From Acanthochromis polyacanthus (lineage: Eukaryota; Chordata; Actinopteri; Pomacentridae), in assembly GCF_021347895.1 (NCBI RefSeq), contig NC_067117.1:35408067-35472066 (forward strand): 64,000 nt of DNA, in the 5' to 3' direction. This document shows, piece after piece, positions 21,781 through 64,000 of this stretch. A program made the translations under genes and the position numbers. Within the stretch, counting starts at the first letter, position 1; each line of letters starts with the position of its first letter. Below the pieces are notes generated by a model that saw only the letters and a list, made by a program, of their open reading frames with translations, made no database searches and had not been told where the DNA came from.

Positions 21781-23349
21781 TACAATTCTATCATAATAAA
21801 AGCAAAGCTACGCTCACCGAGAAGCTCCATGCATATTGTTTATATTTACTAAAGTACTTATACTTCGTAATGTTTTATATGTCATTTCTCTATATAGTAC
21901 ATGGGTCATTACAGAATTGGAGGACATTTTACATCTCACACATCAAAATACAAAATACTAAATCTTGAAGTTGTGTAAATGTGACTGGGTGCTGGATAGA
22001 CTTGTTTCATTTTGAAAATGATAAACGGTCCAAATGGCAGGATTGCCATTTCAGCTTTTGCAGAAAAATGATAAGACATGAGGATGACATGTTCAGATGC
22101 TGTCAGATGAACAGATAGAAGCACATTTCGGAAGGGCTGTGAACATCACATTATTCCTTCAGTTAAAATAGTTGAAATTGGAGCTCCCAGATGGTTGAAC
22201 AGGCAGCCCATGAGACGGGCCCTATAGTCCCCGACACAGTGACCTGGGTTCCTATTCACAGCTCCTTGCTGCAGGTCCTCCCCCAATTCTTCTCCCTATT
22301 TTCCTGTCCGCCTCTCAACTAACCTATCTAATAAAGCCAACAAAAGGCCAGAGAAAAAAGTTTATAAAAAATTATTTAATTTTCATGACACAGTAGATTA
22401 TACTGTTCTGCAAATATGTATAAAGCTCATAGAGAAACTTTACCAGTCAATGTCCAGAACAGATTTTCAAAAAGAGAAAGTAAATATAACTTAAAAGGAA
22501 CATAACTTTTCATAAAATCAAGATTTGGGACCAAATGAATGGAACGTTGCATTTCTGTAAAAGGGATCACTTTATGGAACTATCTCGAGAGGGAATCAAG
22601 AGAATCTAAATCACATGCAAGATTTAAAAATGGAATTAAAACCAGCATACTATTGAAATACATATAAATGAAGTAAGAGTTTCTTAGTGTTTGTTATGAG
22701 AAAAAACTCATTTATGAGTGAGAGTGGCTGTGCAGGCCTGCAAGACTTTATAGTATTTTGTTTGTTGTTTGTTTTGAAGGCTCGTTGTAAAGTGATTATT
22801 TGCTATAAAAGGGCAGATTACTTAAGTTTCTTTTTCTGCTCCCTTTCATTCAGAAGTTTGCTAACGACTATTTTTGTATTGTTTTGAGTAGTTATTTTTT
22901 CTTTTGTCAAGGAATGAAATTACATAATGATTGATATTATTCTGAAAGGCACGATAGACCTTCCGCTTTTTATGTCTCCGCCTTTACATCACCAAGTCTC
23001 AGCGGCTTTACCTCTGCCGGGAGCAAAAAGTTGCGACAGACAGGTATTAAAGTGAACAAGTAGGACAAACAAAGAAAGAAATCAAGATGTCTAAAAAATA
23101 AATTCAGATATAAGTGTTTCCTAAAACAAAGAACCAAAAACAAACAAACAAACAAAAAACTCAGTCTGAGCAGCTCAGTAGTCCCACCTCCCAGCAGCAG
23201 CAGAGATGTTCCCATGTGTTGCAATGGCAACGAGAGGAAACATTATGGGTGTGTGCTGGAAAAAAGGGGGCATTCCTTCTCTGAGTCCTCTGAAGGGGGA
23301 ACCCTCCGTGCTTCAGTCAGAATACTTTATGATTCCTATAATTAATAAC

Positions 23350-23353
<4 letters not shown>
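21781..23353. other. Intergenic DNA upstream of the CCP gene
   Basis: Apart from the SINE at 22180-22360 I see no exon or complete element. The few short open frames lack splice or homology support. Confidence 0.4.
22180..22360 (+). mobile_element. tRNA-derived SINE (fish type)
   Basis: It has a tRNA-like head (ATGGTTGAACAGGCAGCCCA, then a box-B-like CTGGGTTCCTATTC), a pyrimidine-rich body (CTCCCCCAATTCTTCTCCC) and the tail AATAAAGCCAACAAAAGGCC. This order matches a SINE seen in many percomorph fishes. Confidence 0.6.

Positions 23354-23421
<68 letters not shown>
23354..23421. repeat. (TG)n microsatellite
   Basis: About 34 uninterrupted TG units in intergenic DNA. Confidence 0.97.
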
Positions 23422-23422
<1 letters not shown>

Positions 23423-24479
23423 GAAACAATAAGAAGAATGAAGAACTGTAACCATCAAACATATAAACAAGACAAAAAGTAGAGCTTGTGACTTTAAGGG
23501 TTTAAATGCTTTCCATAGCAGTTTACACTAGCGTAACGAGTCATTGTCATGGATACCTTCCACCGTCTTTCCTCAACAAGGGGGCTGTGCCTCATTGCCT
23601 CAGACTCTAGGTTAAATTCCAAGGAGTTCACCACCCATTTTCAACCGCATAAGTCTGTTGACATGGGCAATCTCTTTCCTGCACCCAGAGTTGCCTGAGA
23701 AACCATTAGAGGCCTTATACAGAAACCAGGGAACAAAGATCTAACAAAGTTCAGTGGCCCATAGCTGTACTCTTTAGTGAGACCTTTTTGAAGCAGTAAG
23801 AAAACACCAGGAGGGGCTATTTTTAGTGAGACACATTACATCACCTAAAAGTAGAATATTTAGAGAAATTGGAGGTCTCACTGGTTTGGAGGTGGAAAAC
23901 ATACCAGCATGATGGATGGATAGAATGTAAAGCCAATTAAACTGACCTGTAAAAGTGTGGGGTGCACCTCATTTCCTTTTAAGGCCCCAGAAAAACCAGC
24001 ATTAGTGGTGGTTTTCTAGGCAACTACTCATGCTCAGATCCTCCAACAGCTGTGGCATGGCCTGCTTTTCTTATCTCTCTGCACACCCTGTCCAAATGAA
24101 TGATTAAGACACCTCCCCTCTCTACAGCTAACCTAGAAGAATGCATCTGCTTCTCTTCATGCCAGATAATGGGGAGAAAAAAGGCTGCCAGAACATTAAT
24201 ATCAGCTCACTGCTGCATAATTCACCTGCCTCTCTCGTATTCAGACATACCAACAATGTGATGTAATGAGTAGCAATATCACAGCTCCTTACTCACACTC
24301 ACACATTTCTGCCCGTTTACTGGAAGGTATAAACGCACACATACTTTTCGTCTCCTTGACGTAACACATGGTACTGAATGGAGAGCTTCTTCTTGGAGTT
24401 CTTTTTTCTATATCGACATTTCACAGAATTACAGGGAATAATATTACACAACTTTGTTCACTCCAGCAACCCAACCACC

Positions 24480-25030
24480 TTATACTAAAAACTTCTAAAA
24501 TCAAGGAAATAGTGATTGACTTTAACAGGAAGAAGTCCACACCGGCACCAGTCATTATTCTTGGCATGGAGGTGGAGGTGTAGGTTCCTGGGAACACAGC
24601 TGGACGACAAGCTGGACTGGTCCAAACACATGGAGGCAGTGTACAAGAAGGGCCAAAGATTAAGGTGCTTTAACATCAGCAGGCTTTTTCTACCACACTA
24701 TGGTGGCCAGTGCTTTATTCTTTGGGGTTGTGTGTTGGGGGAAGGGGGCTCACTTCAAGGACAGAAACAGACTGAATAAATGAATCAAGAAGGTGAGCTT
24801 CACAACTGGTACTGAGCTGGAATCAGTCCAACAGGTGTGTGGGGTGAGAATGCTCAGGAAACTGATCTCTGTCATGAGCGATGTTTGTCACCCAGTACGT
24901 AATCTGGAGGTGTTTGGTCAGAGCACCTGCAGGCACAGACCCATCCCCCCTCAGTGCAGGTCTGAGCACAGCAGGAAGTCATTCCTACCACCTGCAATCA
25001 GGCTTTTCAATTCACATTTATTCACATGAA
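24480..25030 (+). mobile_element. LINE 3' fragment (L2/Rex1-like reverse transcriptase end)
   Basis: The translation pieces KIKEIVIDFNRKKSTPAPV, RFLGTQLDDKLDWSKHMEAV and SFLPPAIRLFNS occur in order over about 550 bp but in shifting frames. They match the C-terminal end of fish non-LTR retrotransposon ORF2. Frameshifts and stops make it a fossil. The clade assignment is tentative. Confidence 0.72.
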
Positions 25031-25191
25031 TATTTTAACTTGTGATTTATATGCTGTGCATATGTTTTAACATTTCTATATTTTTTCTAACATATACTGT
25101 CTGTGGTCGTACTGATGACTATTAGTGTTGGTGTTCTGTCAGGTTTGTGGGTTGTCTGTGTGTTAACATGCTGCTGTTCCAAAGTAATTTC

Positions 25192-25237
25192 CTATTTCTA
25201 TTCTATTCTATTCTATTCTATTCTATTCTGTTCTATT
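25192..25237. repeat. (TTCTA)n microsatellite
   Basis: About nine copies of TTCTA with one G substitution near the end. It is about 160 bp downstream of the LINE fragment and may derive from its 3' tail. Confidence 0.9.
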
Positions 25238-25321
25238 AAGGCTTGTGTGATTCCTAAATACAACTTTCCTTCAGCTATTTTTCACAAGAAAATATTGATA
25301 TGATGGACTGCACTGTATGTA

Positions 25322-25688
25322 CTCCATCATTCAAAAGTTTGGGGTCACACAGAAATGTCCTTATTTTTTGAAAGAAAATCATTTTTTTCAATGAAGATAA
25401 CATTAAATTAATCAAAAATACAGTCTAGAAATTTTTAATGTGGTAAATGACTATTCTAGCTGGAAATGACTGATTTCTAATGGAATATCTCCATAGGGGT
25501 ACAGAGGAACATTTCCAGCAACCATCACTCCTGTGTTCTAATGCTACATTGTGTTAGCTAATGGTGTTGAAAGGCTAACTGATGATTAGAAAACCCTTGT
25601 GCAATTATGTTAGCACATGAATAAAAGTATGAGTTTTCTTCAAAAACATGAAATTGTCTGGATGTTCCCAAACTTTTGAACGATAGTG
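25322..25688. repeat. MITE-A copy 6
   Basis: It is flanked by TA, with TIRs CTCCATCATTCAAAAGTTTG and CCCAAACTTTTGAACGATAG. It is about 367 bp and intergenic. Confidence 0.85.
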
Positions 25689-26070
25689 TACGTATATTGT
25701 ATATAGTGTATGTATGTATTCTTATCATGATAATAGTTATACTTACAGTGACCTTAATTTTGAAAAGTAACTCATAATTGTAGATAAGTGGGTTAACCAA
25801 ATGTCAACCATTTTTAAACATCTGAACTGATGTCTTTCTCCTACAATGTAACACTTTACTGTAAGTCAGTGACATCTAGTGGTGAAATGGACAAACTGCA
25901 TTAAAGTTAGCAAAGTAGTGTCAGGGAGGTAGAGCCAGTGTAATCATGATGCAACAATAGAGAAATAAAGTTGTTTTCTTGCTGTGCTTTCAGGGATTCA
26001 GTGCAGTTTTACTTATGCACTGACTTCAAAACCTGAACGTATCATATGAATTTTGCCTGTGGACATTAAA

Positions 26071-26120
<50 letters not shown>

Positions 26121-26186
26121 GTGATAGTTTGAAGTGTGTGTGTGTGTGTGTGTGCGTGTGTGTATGAGAGTGTGTGAGTGTGTGTC
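26071..26186. repeat. (CT)n-(CA)n followed by (TG)n microsatellite
   Basis: CT repeats at 26071-26088 and CA repeats to about 26115, then an 18 bp spacer and imperfect TG repeats at 26134-26186. The CA and TG blocks are complementary, so single strands could form a hairpin. Confidence 0.93.
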
Positions 26187-26389
26187 ACCTGTAAATTGAA
26201 ATTTTCGAGAAAAACCCCATCTAGTTATGCCACAAATGCAGATATACATGTTATAGATACCACTGAGGTCATCAGTGTTTGTAGTTCATTGTTGCGCAGG
26301 CAGTAACAGAGAAAAGTGTTATTTCAATAACATTTTGTAATCATTTTTTTTTCAAATCAAAATAATAAAGCAGAGTATAGATGCTTTAA

Positions 26390-26823
26390 CCCTTGGATGC
26401 ATAAATGAGTCAAAAATGACCCGGTGAGGTTGTTTTCTTGCAATGTCTTTGTAATAAAGTTTTTATCATTTCATATTCCAGCTATTCCTCAAAAAGGTGA
26501 TGAAGCACTCAAACTTGGAGGGATGGAGAGCAGCAACAGCTGGAAGAAAAGAGTGGAAAAATGTCTACAAAATGGATGTTGACATTCTTCTATTGCTGTT
26601 GTGTAATATTCTTCTTTTTCTATTATCAAAATGTTCAAAATCTGTTACAAAGTGAAAAATAAACATATTTCAAAATTGAAATCATGCTTGTGTGGACCAA
26701 AATATATTACAAAAACTAACACAAATTATTATTATTAACCAAAATGACAAAAATGGTATAAAAACACATTGACTCTTATATGGGTCACTTTTGGCCCACT
26801 TATGTATGGGGTGCATCTAAGGG
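26390..26823. mobile_element. piggyBac-like MITE with TTAA target sites
   Basis: TTAA is present on both sides (26386-26389 and 26824-26827). The ends are CCCTTGGATGC and GCATCTAAGGG, imperfect inverted repeats of the piggyBac type. The 434 bp interior is AT-rich and has no transposase frame. Confidence 0.8.
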
Positions 26824-26827
26824 TTAA

Positions 26828-28190
26828 GACAGAAGAGCACACAGCAGCAGCCCAGTATTTGCATCAGAGAATCTTAAAATTCTGAATTCCTTCAGTTTCT
26901 TTTAAAAGAAACATACTAGAAAAAAATGGGTAAAGACAAAAGCCCTTTGCAGAGCATTTACCTCTGAAATGGCGTTCCTCTGATCGTTTTACGTCGATAC
27001 CGGAAATACAATCGAATATTCCGGTCATTTCATGCAGTTTAGTCAATAGACCTTTTTCACAGTAGTGCCACTGTGGGAATTAATGAAAGCTCACTTATTA
27101 TACCAAGTGCAGACCTCCTCTGGGTGGAAAACAGCCATTATTAATACACCAGTGTTTCCTTACTGTGACATGTCAAAATGTCTGCCTATTATCAGACCGC
27201 ACACAATTAGCAGTCCTTCTGTCGTCATTAAGCTCCTCTTCCACCACTATGTCAATTTTCCAGTGACCGATCAGGTATCAAAAGGTCGAAACTGCTAACA
27301 TAAGAGGTTCTTGTGGTCATTCACAGATAAAACTCATTTCTATCATCATCATGGAACAGCCAACTGTGAAAAATGTCCTTATCTGCTCTGCTGAAGCTTG
27401 TCAGAGATGAACACGAGGAGCCGCTGGACATCTCCACTGTGAGTCTCTAACCACGTGAATATAATAGAAAATATTGCAAAAGTTGGCAATATAGACACTG
27501 TCAACCCTTTCTTTAGAAAATGCTTAAAAAAGAACATTTGGTTTATTCCCTTACAGCTAATCCAGTTTTGATTTACAAATGCTTAGAAAACCCTGTACAT
27601 GAGAAGCTCTTCAGACTAAATCTGCACTGCAGAGCCTTAAACAAAAAGCTTTTAATTAATGTTTTGCAATTACATCTGTTTGATGTATTTCTATTGCAAT
27701 ATGTGCATTTAAATTAAATGTTTCAGCTTTGTGTAAAATTGTACAGTAGAGTTGTGCACCACATTCAAGCCTTATATAATCCTTATGATTTACACCTCTC
27801 ATTGTGCTGGTATTTTATAGTGGAGAGGAAACCAGCCTGTCAGCTTCACCACGGCTCTGAGCAGATTTCATTTATATTTGCATTCCAAAAACAGTCCCAT
27901 GATTCATGCCTGCTTTTGAAATATGGATATTTATGACACGTTCATGACATAAGATGCCTCTGAGCTTTTTCTTGTGATTTAAAAACATCTATTTAGCGCA
28001 GGCAAGCTCTTTTTCTCCTCTGTTAAGAAAAGCAGATGGCTACCATGACAACTGGATATCTGCCATAGTAACAGTGGTTTGTGCTGCTTTGTGATATGAA
28101 AATATGTGCAACAAATTAATCTATATATGGGAGCTGAACACTTATTCTCTCATCAGCCGTCACTGTGTTCATTGCAGACTGACATATAGT
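26828..28190. other. Intergenic DNA, nothing recognised
   Basis: AT-rich single-copy-looking DNA between the two genes. No supported exon, RNA gene or element end is visible. Confidence 0.4.
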
Positions 28191-28192
28191 TA

Positions 28193-28475
28193 TCCATCCA
28201 TTATTCACACACTGCTTAATCCTCATTAGGGTCACCCTGACTAGGGCGAAGGCAAGGGAGCACCCTGGACAGGTCACCGGGCCACATATAGAGACAAACA
28301 ATCACTACTGAATTACCAGTTAACCTCAGCATGTTTTTGCACGGTGGGAGGAAGCCAGAGTACCCGGAGAAAACTCACACACGCACAGGGAAAACATGCA
28401 AACTCCATGCAGAAAGGTGCCGGGATCTTCCAGCTGCAAGGTGAAAATACTAACCACCAAACCACTGTGCAGCCC
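28193..28475 (-). mobile_element. V-SINE copy 3, degraded
   Basis: It is minus-oriented, with a CCATCCATTATTCACACACT end, an internally shortened body, the V core complement (GCATGCAAACT-like block at about 28397) and a GTGCAGCCC head complement. It is about 80 bp shorter than copies 1 and 2. Confidence 0.78.
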
Positions 28476-28567
28476 TGGACATTACTGAGACAGAATGATG
28501 TGGTTGTAATCCCAGTGGTGTATGTTATATGTAGTACAAGAAATCCAGGAGGTGTTTTCAGCAAAAC

Positions 28568-30769
28568 TTTATTTTTCAGTGCATGAACGCAATACCATGT
28601 CAAGGTCATAGCCTATCCTTTTCAATCCTTTTTTAAATATTTTCTCTCTTTTTTTTTACATAAAAAATAATGGAACAATTTAATATACCTCTATTTTTTT
28701 CTCCCCAAAAGAGCACTCAGCAAGTATTTATAAAGGTGCTGTACAATGTACAAACATTTACATCTACTGTTCCTACAGAATGTAGAAGATACCACAAGGA
28801 TTGTTTTTCTAATGAAGCAATGCAAGGCCACAGTATGATGCAGAGATGAGATACGAAATGGTTAAATGAAAAGCATAAAAGAGTACAACAGTGCAGGGGA
28901 CAAACAATAAAAAAGGGCATTATCTGATTCTGAACCAGAGCGAACTGCCTGTACCTGACACTCAGGGTTGGATTTACTCTTTCAACCAACCAAACTATTG
29001 CACAAAAGTCGACCACTGATTGGCTCATAGTGCGTCCTCTAGGGATTTGAAACCTGAAAACTCCATTATACAATCACAGACTTTACCCACCATCCGACTG
29101 CCATTGATACTGACTTTATCACACAATTGCTACGATACTGTGTTCCCTGAGCTCATCTGAATGTCTTAATTTTATAAGCTGTATTAGCAAGTATGCTCAT
29201 TGCAATTTATTTTTCTTTGACTTTACAGCAGTTGCGTCATAATCGTTTAAAGTAACAATGAAATCTGACTATTTCTCATTTTATAGCAGTCAGCTCAACC
29301 AGCCTTTAATATGCAGGATGACGAGTTTTCTGTATACGTGCCTATACATCAGCAGCATGGTAAATATCTCAATAAACTGCCACATCACTCTCTGGCCCCT
29401 GACATCCTTCAAGTTACCCTAATACACAGTCACACAGCAGGATTGACGAACACATAGAATTAAAAGTCTAATTTGTCTTTTCTCATTAGGCAAAGGTAAA
29501 ACTACCAGGGACGTGACTCAGAACTGGCACAGAATTACATAAATTGCCATTTTGGGCTTCAACAGTGAACCTTTTAGAAAAAAAAATGAAAACAGCTTTA
29601 TAAAATTGTTACAGTAGTAAAATGGCAATGCATTGGTAGCAAGTCAACATCACGAATTAATTACAACTCATGGTCATTCTGTTATGCTACAAGGGCAGAT
29701 GCAGTGCAATGGAATTCAATAGATAGTTAGAATCTGCAAAATATGACACATTCAAATATATATGTATATATTATATTTCACAATGAGACACGTTTTGAGC
29801 GATTGCAAACATTTGGTACAGCAGTTTGCACGTCACGTCTATACATTTCATGAACTACAAAGATCCATGGTAATTCCTACCACTGAAGTACATTGGAAAT
29901 AAGGTGAAAGCTCAAATAACATGGGACAAATTTTTAAAGTCTATATCAAAATGTGGAATGGCTTGGTACAGCTACATATACATATATTCATCTATTACCT
30001 CAATAAATTACACACTGGATAATTATCATACATATGGTAAACAAGATCTCAAACCACAAGTTTCTGGTCTTTTAAATTATACTGCTTATATGCAGGAGTG
30101 TCATGACTATAACCGTAGAACAGTCTGGAGTACCCCATAAAGTAAACATTTGCTGGATTGTATAATCTGCCTGGTGTTCAGAATGAGAATTATAAACAAG
30201 AAACAGGTTCATTCTCCGTGATGTGCAGAACACATGCAGCAAAACAAACAGAAGCGCTGACTGCATGCAGTTGAGTAAACCTGTCATAAAAAGACAGTCA
30301 AAATATCCCACAATGAGACTGAGAGCGAAATTAAACCCTAGATGACAGTCACACTGGGTGTATACTACAGTCGAGAGGCGAGGGCCTTTCTCCTTTCGTT
30401 GCATATGGGTCATTGCATTGTAATGGGTGAATCACTGTTTGTAGCTGTTGTTCCACAGGAGGCTCCCAGGATTGGCACATATTCACATTTCAAAATGTCT
30501 CGTCTGACAAGGCCACGAGCATGCCGCACATGCTGAAGTCCCACGTCAAAGATGCTGAAGCAGCGGACAAGGCAGAGGGGAGTTGCTACATGCCACATGT
30601 GATGTCACAGCACTCCCAAAATACAAATCTGGCCACGGTCCGAAGATAATAAAAGTGGCACCATGTTGCACTTTCTCTGTTTTATGGAAGAACTCAGAAA
30701 AACAAATCCACTGAGGCAGCTGTTAAATATGCCATGGCACAGCTCATGTCTTGGTTATTCAATATTCTA
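28568..30769 (-). other. magi3: Probable magi3 3' UTR
   Basis: No other gene is visible downstream of the magi3 stop. Minus-strand AATAAA signals occur at 29206-29211 and 28568-28573. The stretch has few recognisable repeats, unlike the DNA around it, which fits a retained 3' UTR. The true cleavage site is unknown. Confidence 0.4.
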
Positions 30770-61459
<30,690 letters not shown>

Positions 61460-63850
61460 CTAACAGACAGAGGAAGAGAAGACAAAAAGAAAGAAGAGAA
61501 TTATTTTTAAAACAATACAAGCATAAATAAGACAGTGCAGACCAACAAGACAGAAAGTGGTACATTAGGTGTGCTTTTAAATGTATTTCTCGGTGAGAGG
61601 AGACACAGTCAGAGATCACCCTACGTGTCGAACATCACCTCAATTCACCGGATTTAAATCAAAAATGAATTCTCTAAATGTCACAAGCCGGCACTCAAGG
61701 TTGCCTGTTTACAAATTTCAGAGGTCTGCTTCCTCTGCATGATTTTCACGTCTCTTAACCCCCTGCTTTGTTTTCCCTCGATAACTGCACCACAGGGCTG
61801 TCATGACTCATGTAACATTAAAATCACTTCACTTGGAATTCGCCAGCAACTAATTACACTGATCATTGAATACAGCAATTATCTATCTCTCAGCCTGTTT
61901 TTTTTCCCCCTTAATGAAGAAAGACCTTGCGTTACGGATTATAAATATTCAGTGGGATAACAGCGCACAGCTAAAAGAGAGGGGAGAGAGTGCAAAACTT
62001 TGTTAAATTATTTGCTCATTTAGCTCATGGGGTGATCTATCTATGTATGGCTGGTGAGCAGTACGTGGAACTCAATTTAGGGAGAGAATACGCAATTATT
62101 CAACCTTCATTAGGATTATAAATAATGTGCATACTAATTGACACCCCTACCATTTATTATGATTATTTGTTTGCTAAATGCTGCTCTGCCAGATGTGTTT
62201 ACAGAAAATTATCAAATTAATTTTTTGGTAATCCATTTGTAAGATCAAATATTTACTTGATTCTCACAATAAGCGATCACCAGATTGAGCGTACTCAGCT
62301 ACATCATGGTATATAATTAGATTAATTAAAAAATACGACGAAATACCACTGGGAAATAGAGATCTTCAGAAATCTAATTAGCCTCCACAAACTTGACGGT
62401 ATTTTTCATTTAGACCAAGCTGTGTATGGGACCACGGTATTATGAACCTTTGATGTACTTAAGTGCAGACATCACAAATGGTGTACCGTAAGAGCAGCAT
62501 TTATCAACTCCAGATCTTTTTATAGCTTGGTACAAAGAGGAAAGCTGACAACATCCTGTCTGCAAGAAAGAACAGAGTGCTCGGAGGAAAAACATCACAG
62601 TCATTTCAACAGCTTTACAGCACGATACAGGAACGCCACACAGCTTCCCTGATAAGTGAGCCCATCTTGAGTCTGGCCTCATCTCCTCAGGCATGCCAAC
62701 GACAATACACAGCAAAGTGGGCTAATGCAACAATGCTCATCATTCTCAAAGCAGCGGGAAGGTTGAGAAGGGGAAGGAGGCCGGATGAAAGCCCGACCCT
62801 CCCCTCTTGATGTGCGAGTCTGTGTTTACTAAGCGACACTCATCCGCATTTGTCAGAGATGGCTTCATTAACAGGGGTTGCACAACGATAGCAGGGAGAG
62901 ATTGGGTCTGCTGGCTAATCCTCGCCTGTCTCCTGCCACACGCTGACATTCATCAGCCCGACGCCACCTCTGTGATTAATTACTTACAAACATGTCTCCT
63001 GGCCCCTGATAAATGTGTGCCGCAGATACAGAGGTGTGTGAAAGCAGTGCGTCAGTGAAGATTTGTGGCACCATTTGCCGTTATAAATGGAGGGAAGCCT
63101 CATAAGCTGATGAGCAGGGAAGCTTGTCCAATGTTACTTGTGATCCTCGTGTCACCGGGTTGATGAGCCAGGAAGAGTCAGCCTCCTCTTTCAAAGTATG
63201 TGCAAGCAATTTCATGGTGGCAGAATCGGCTACTGGTAATGAAAAGATTCCTGTTGTCAAGGGCACTACGCATAAGCTACACAAGGTCACGAGCGCTCCT
63301 TCATCGTACCAAGATCATGAGCAGAGAGTTACACAGCCACACAACCATCCAACCGAAACCCAGTGCATGAATTCTACACTCTCATTCAAATCCAATTTAA
63401 TCTGGAAGTCTGTTTTCCTTCCTCGTAAAAATCCGCCTCATTATCACAACAGGGATCTCAAAACAACTGGTTTGAAGTGGCAGTCGATTTGGCAGAATTT
63501 TTCATTCCCTTGTAGCAGATTAGAGATCATTTCTTAGGAAAAGAAAACCCTCTCAAGGGAGACAATTTCATTTTCCTGGCAGCTATCCTTCCAGTCTTGC
63601 ACTGGCCTGTTCAGTTTTTAGCCGGCTGCTCTTTTTCTGCTCTGAGAGACTGACCCAACCTGGACCTCGGAGGCAGATTGAGGAGGGACCAAAACCCCAG
63701 AAAGGCTCACTGTGGAGTGCCTGGCACAGATGGCTTATATGTCTGCTTGCCAGGCAACCAGGGACCCTCTGGACCAACATGGAGTGTCCAGCAAAACAGT
63801 CTTACCCTGGGTAGGTATGCAAGTTTGTCTTATCAATCTTTCTTTTCTTC
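61460..63850. other. magi3 intron, no exon recognised
   Basis: This stretch upstream of the first visible magi3 exon should contain intron only, since the guanylate-kinase exons are not found. The region at 62.5-63.3 kb is less AT-rich and free of obvious repeats. I could assign no function. Confidence 0.4.
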
Positions 63851-63852
63851 TT

Positions 63853-64000
63853 TCTTTCTTTTTTGGTGGCATTTCAAGCATTCATTTTACCATGAGAGAG
63901 ACAGGAAATTAGGGAGAAAGGAAATCACATGCAGGAAATGATTCCGCAAGGTGGGAACTGAACCGAAGGCTCGCTGTTTAAAGAATTAGCATCGGGGATC
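63853..64000 (-). mobile_element. Partial tRNA-type SINE cut by the window end
   Basis: The reverse strand reads a pyrimidine-rich SINE body (CCTGCATGTGATTTCCTTTC, ATTTCCTGTCTCTCTCATGG) and a tail GAAATGCCACCAAAAAAGAA. This is like the 3' half of the SINE at 22180. The head lies at or beyond base 64000. Confidence 0.45.

Overview
This is eukaryotic DNA from a ray-finned fish, most likely a percomorph-type teleost. Two intron-split genes with GT/AG junctions, many Tc1/mariner, hAT and piggyBac-like elements, V-SINEs (SINEs with the vertebrate V core) ending in GGAT repeats, and long (AC)n tracts all point that way. There are no operons, CRISPR arrays or prokaryotic signals. I could not name the species. 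All splice sites were read by eye and all family assignments come from recalled family sequences; no search was run.

Two genes lie in tandem on the minus strand. (1) Positions 9842-21604 hold a complete 12-exon gene for a type I membrane protein of about 318 residues. It has a signal peptide, three complement control protein (CCP/sushi) domains, three small Ser/Thr/Pro-rich exons, an acidic juxtamembrane exon, a transmembrane helix split over two exons and a short basic tail. This is the plan of CD46/CD55-type complement regulators, called Tecrem in carp, and all 11 introns keep the reading frame. (2) Positions 30770-61459 hold the last 18 coding exons of magi3, a MAGUK scaffold of cell junctions: linker, WW1, WW2, PDZ1 to PDZ5 and a long basic C-terminal tail. 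The PDZ0 and guanylate-kinase exons lie beyond base 64000. All 18 exons join in phase, but the last exon carries an apparent 1-2 base frameshift near 31019-31026. The conserved MAGI3 C-terminus (containing PWKVPS) sits downstream in a different frame.

The rest is intron and intergenic DNA rich in mobile elements. There are ten copies of a ~350 bp MITE with TIR CACTACCGTTCAAAAGTTT. A second MITE family has two copies, one of them split by a Tc1 element. There are three deleted copies of a Tc1-like family with TIR CACTGATCAGCCACAACAT, another Tc1 transposase fossil, and six V-SINEs, one of which is split by a nested mariner-like element. A 1.4 kb hAT element has an 8 bp target duplication and a BED-finger remnant. 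A piggyBac-like MITE, a LINE 3' fragment, two other tRNA-type SINE fragments and several microsatellites complete the list.

I found no previously undescribed molecular system. The points most worth checking are the magi3 tail frameshift, the fish CD46-like gene whose third CCP lacks the usual tryptophan, two MITEs lying between duplicated host DNA, and the nested transposon structures.
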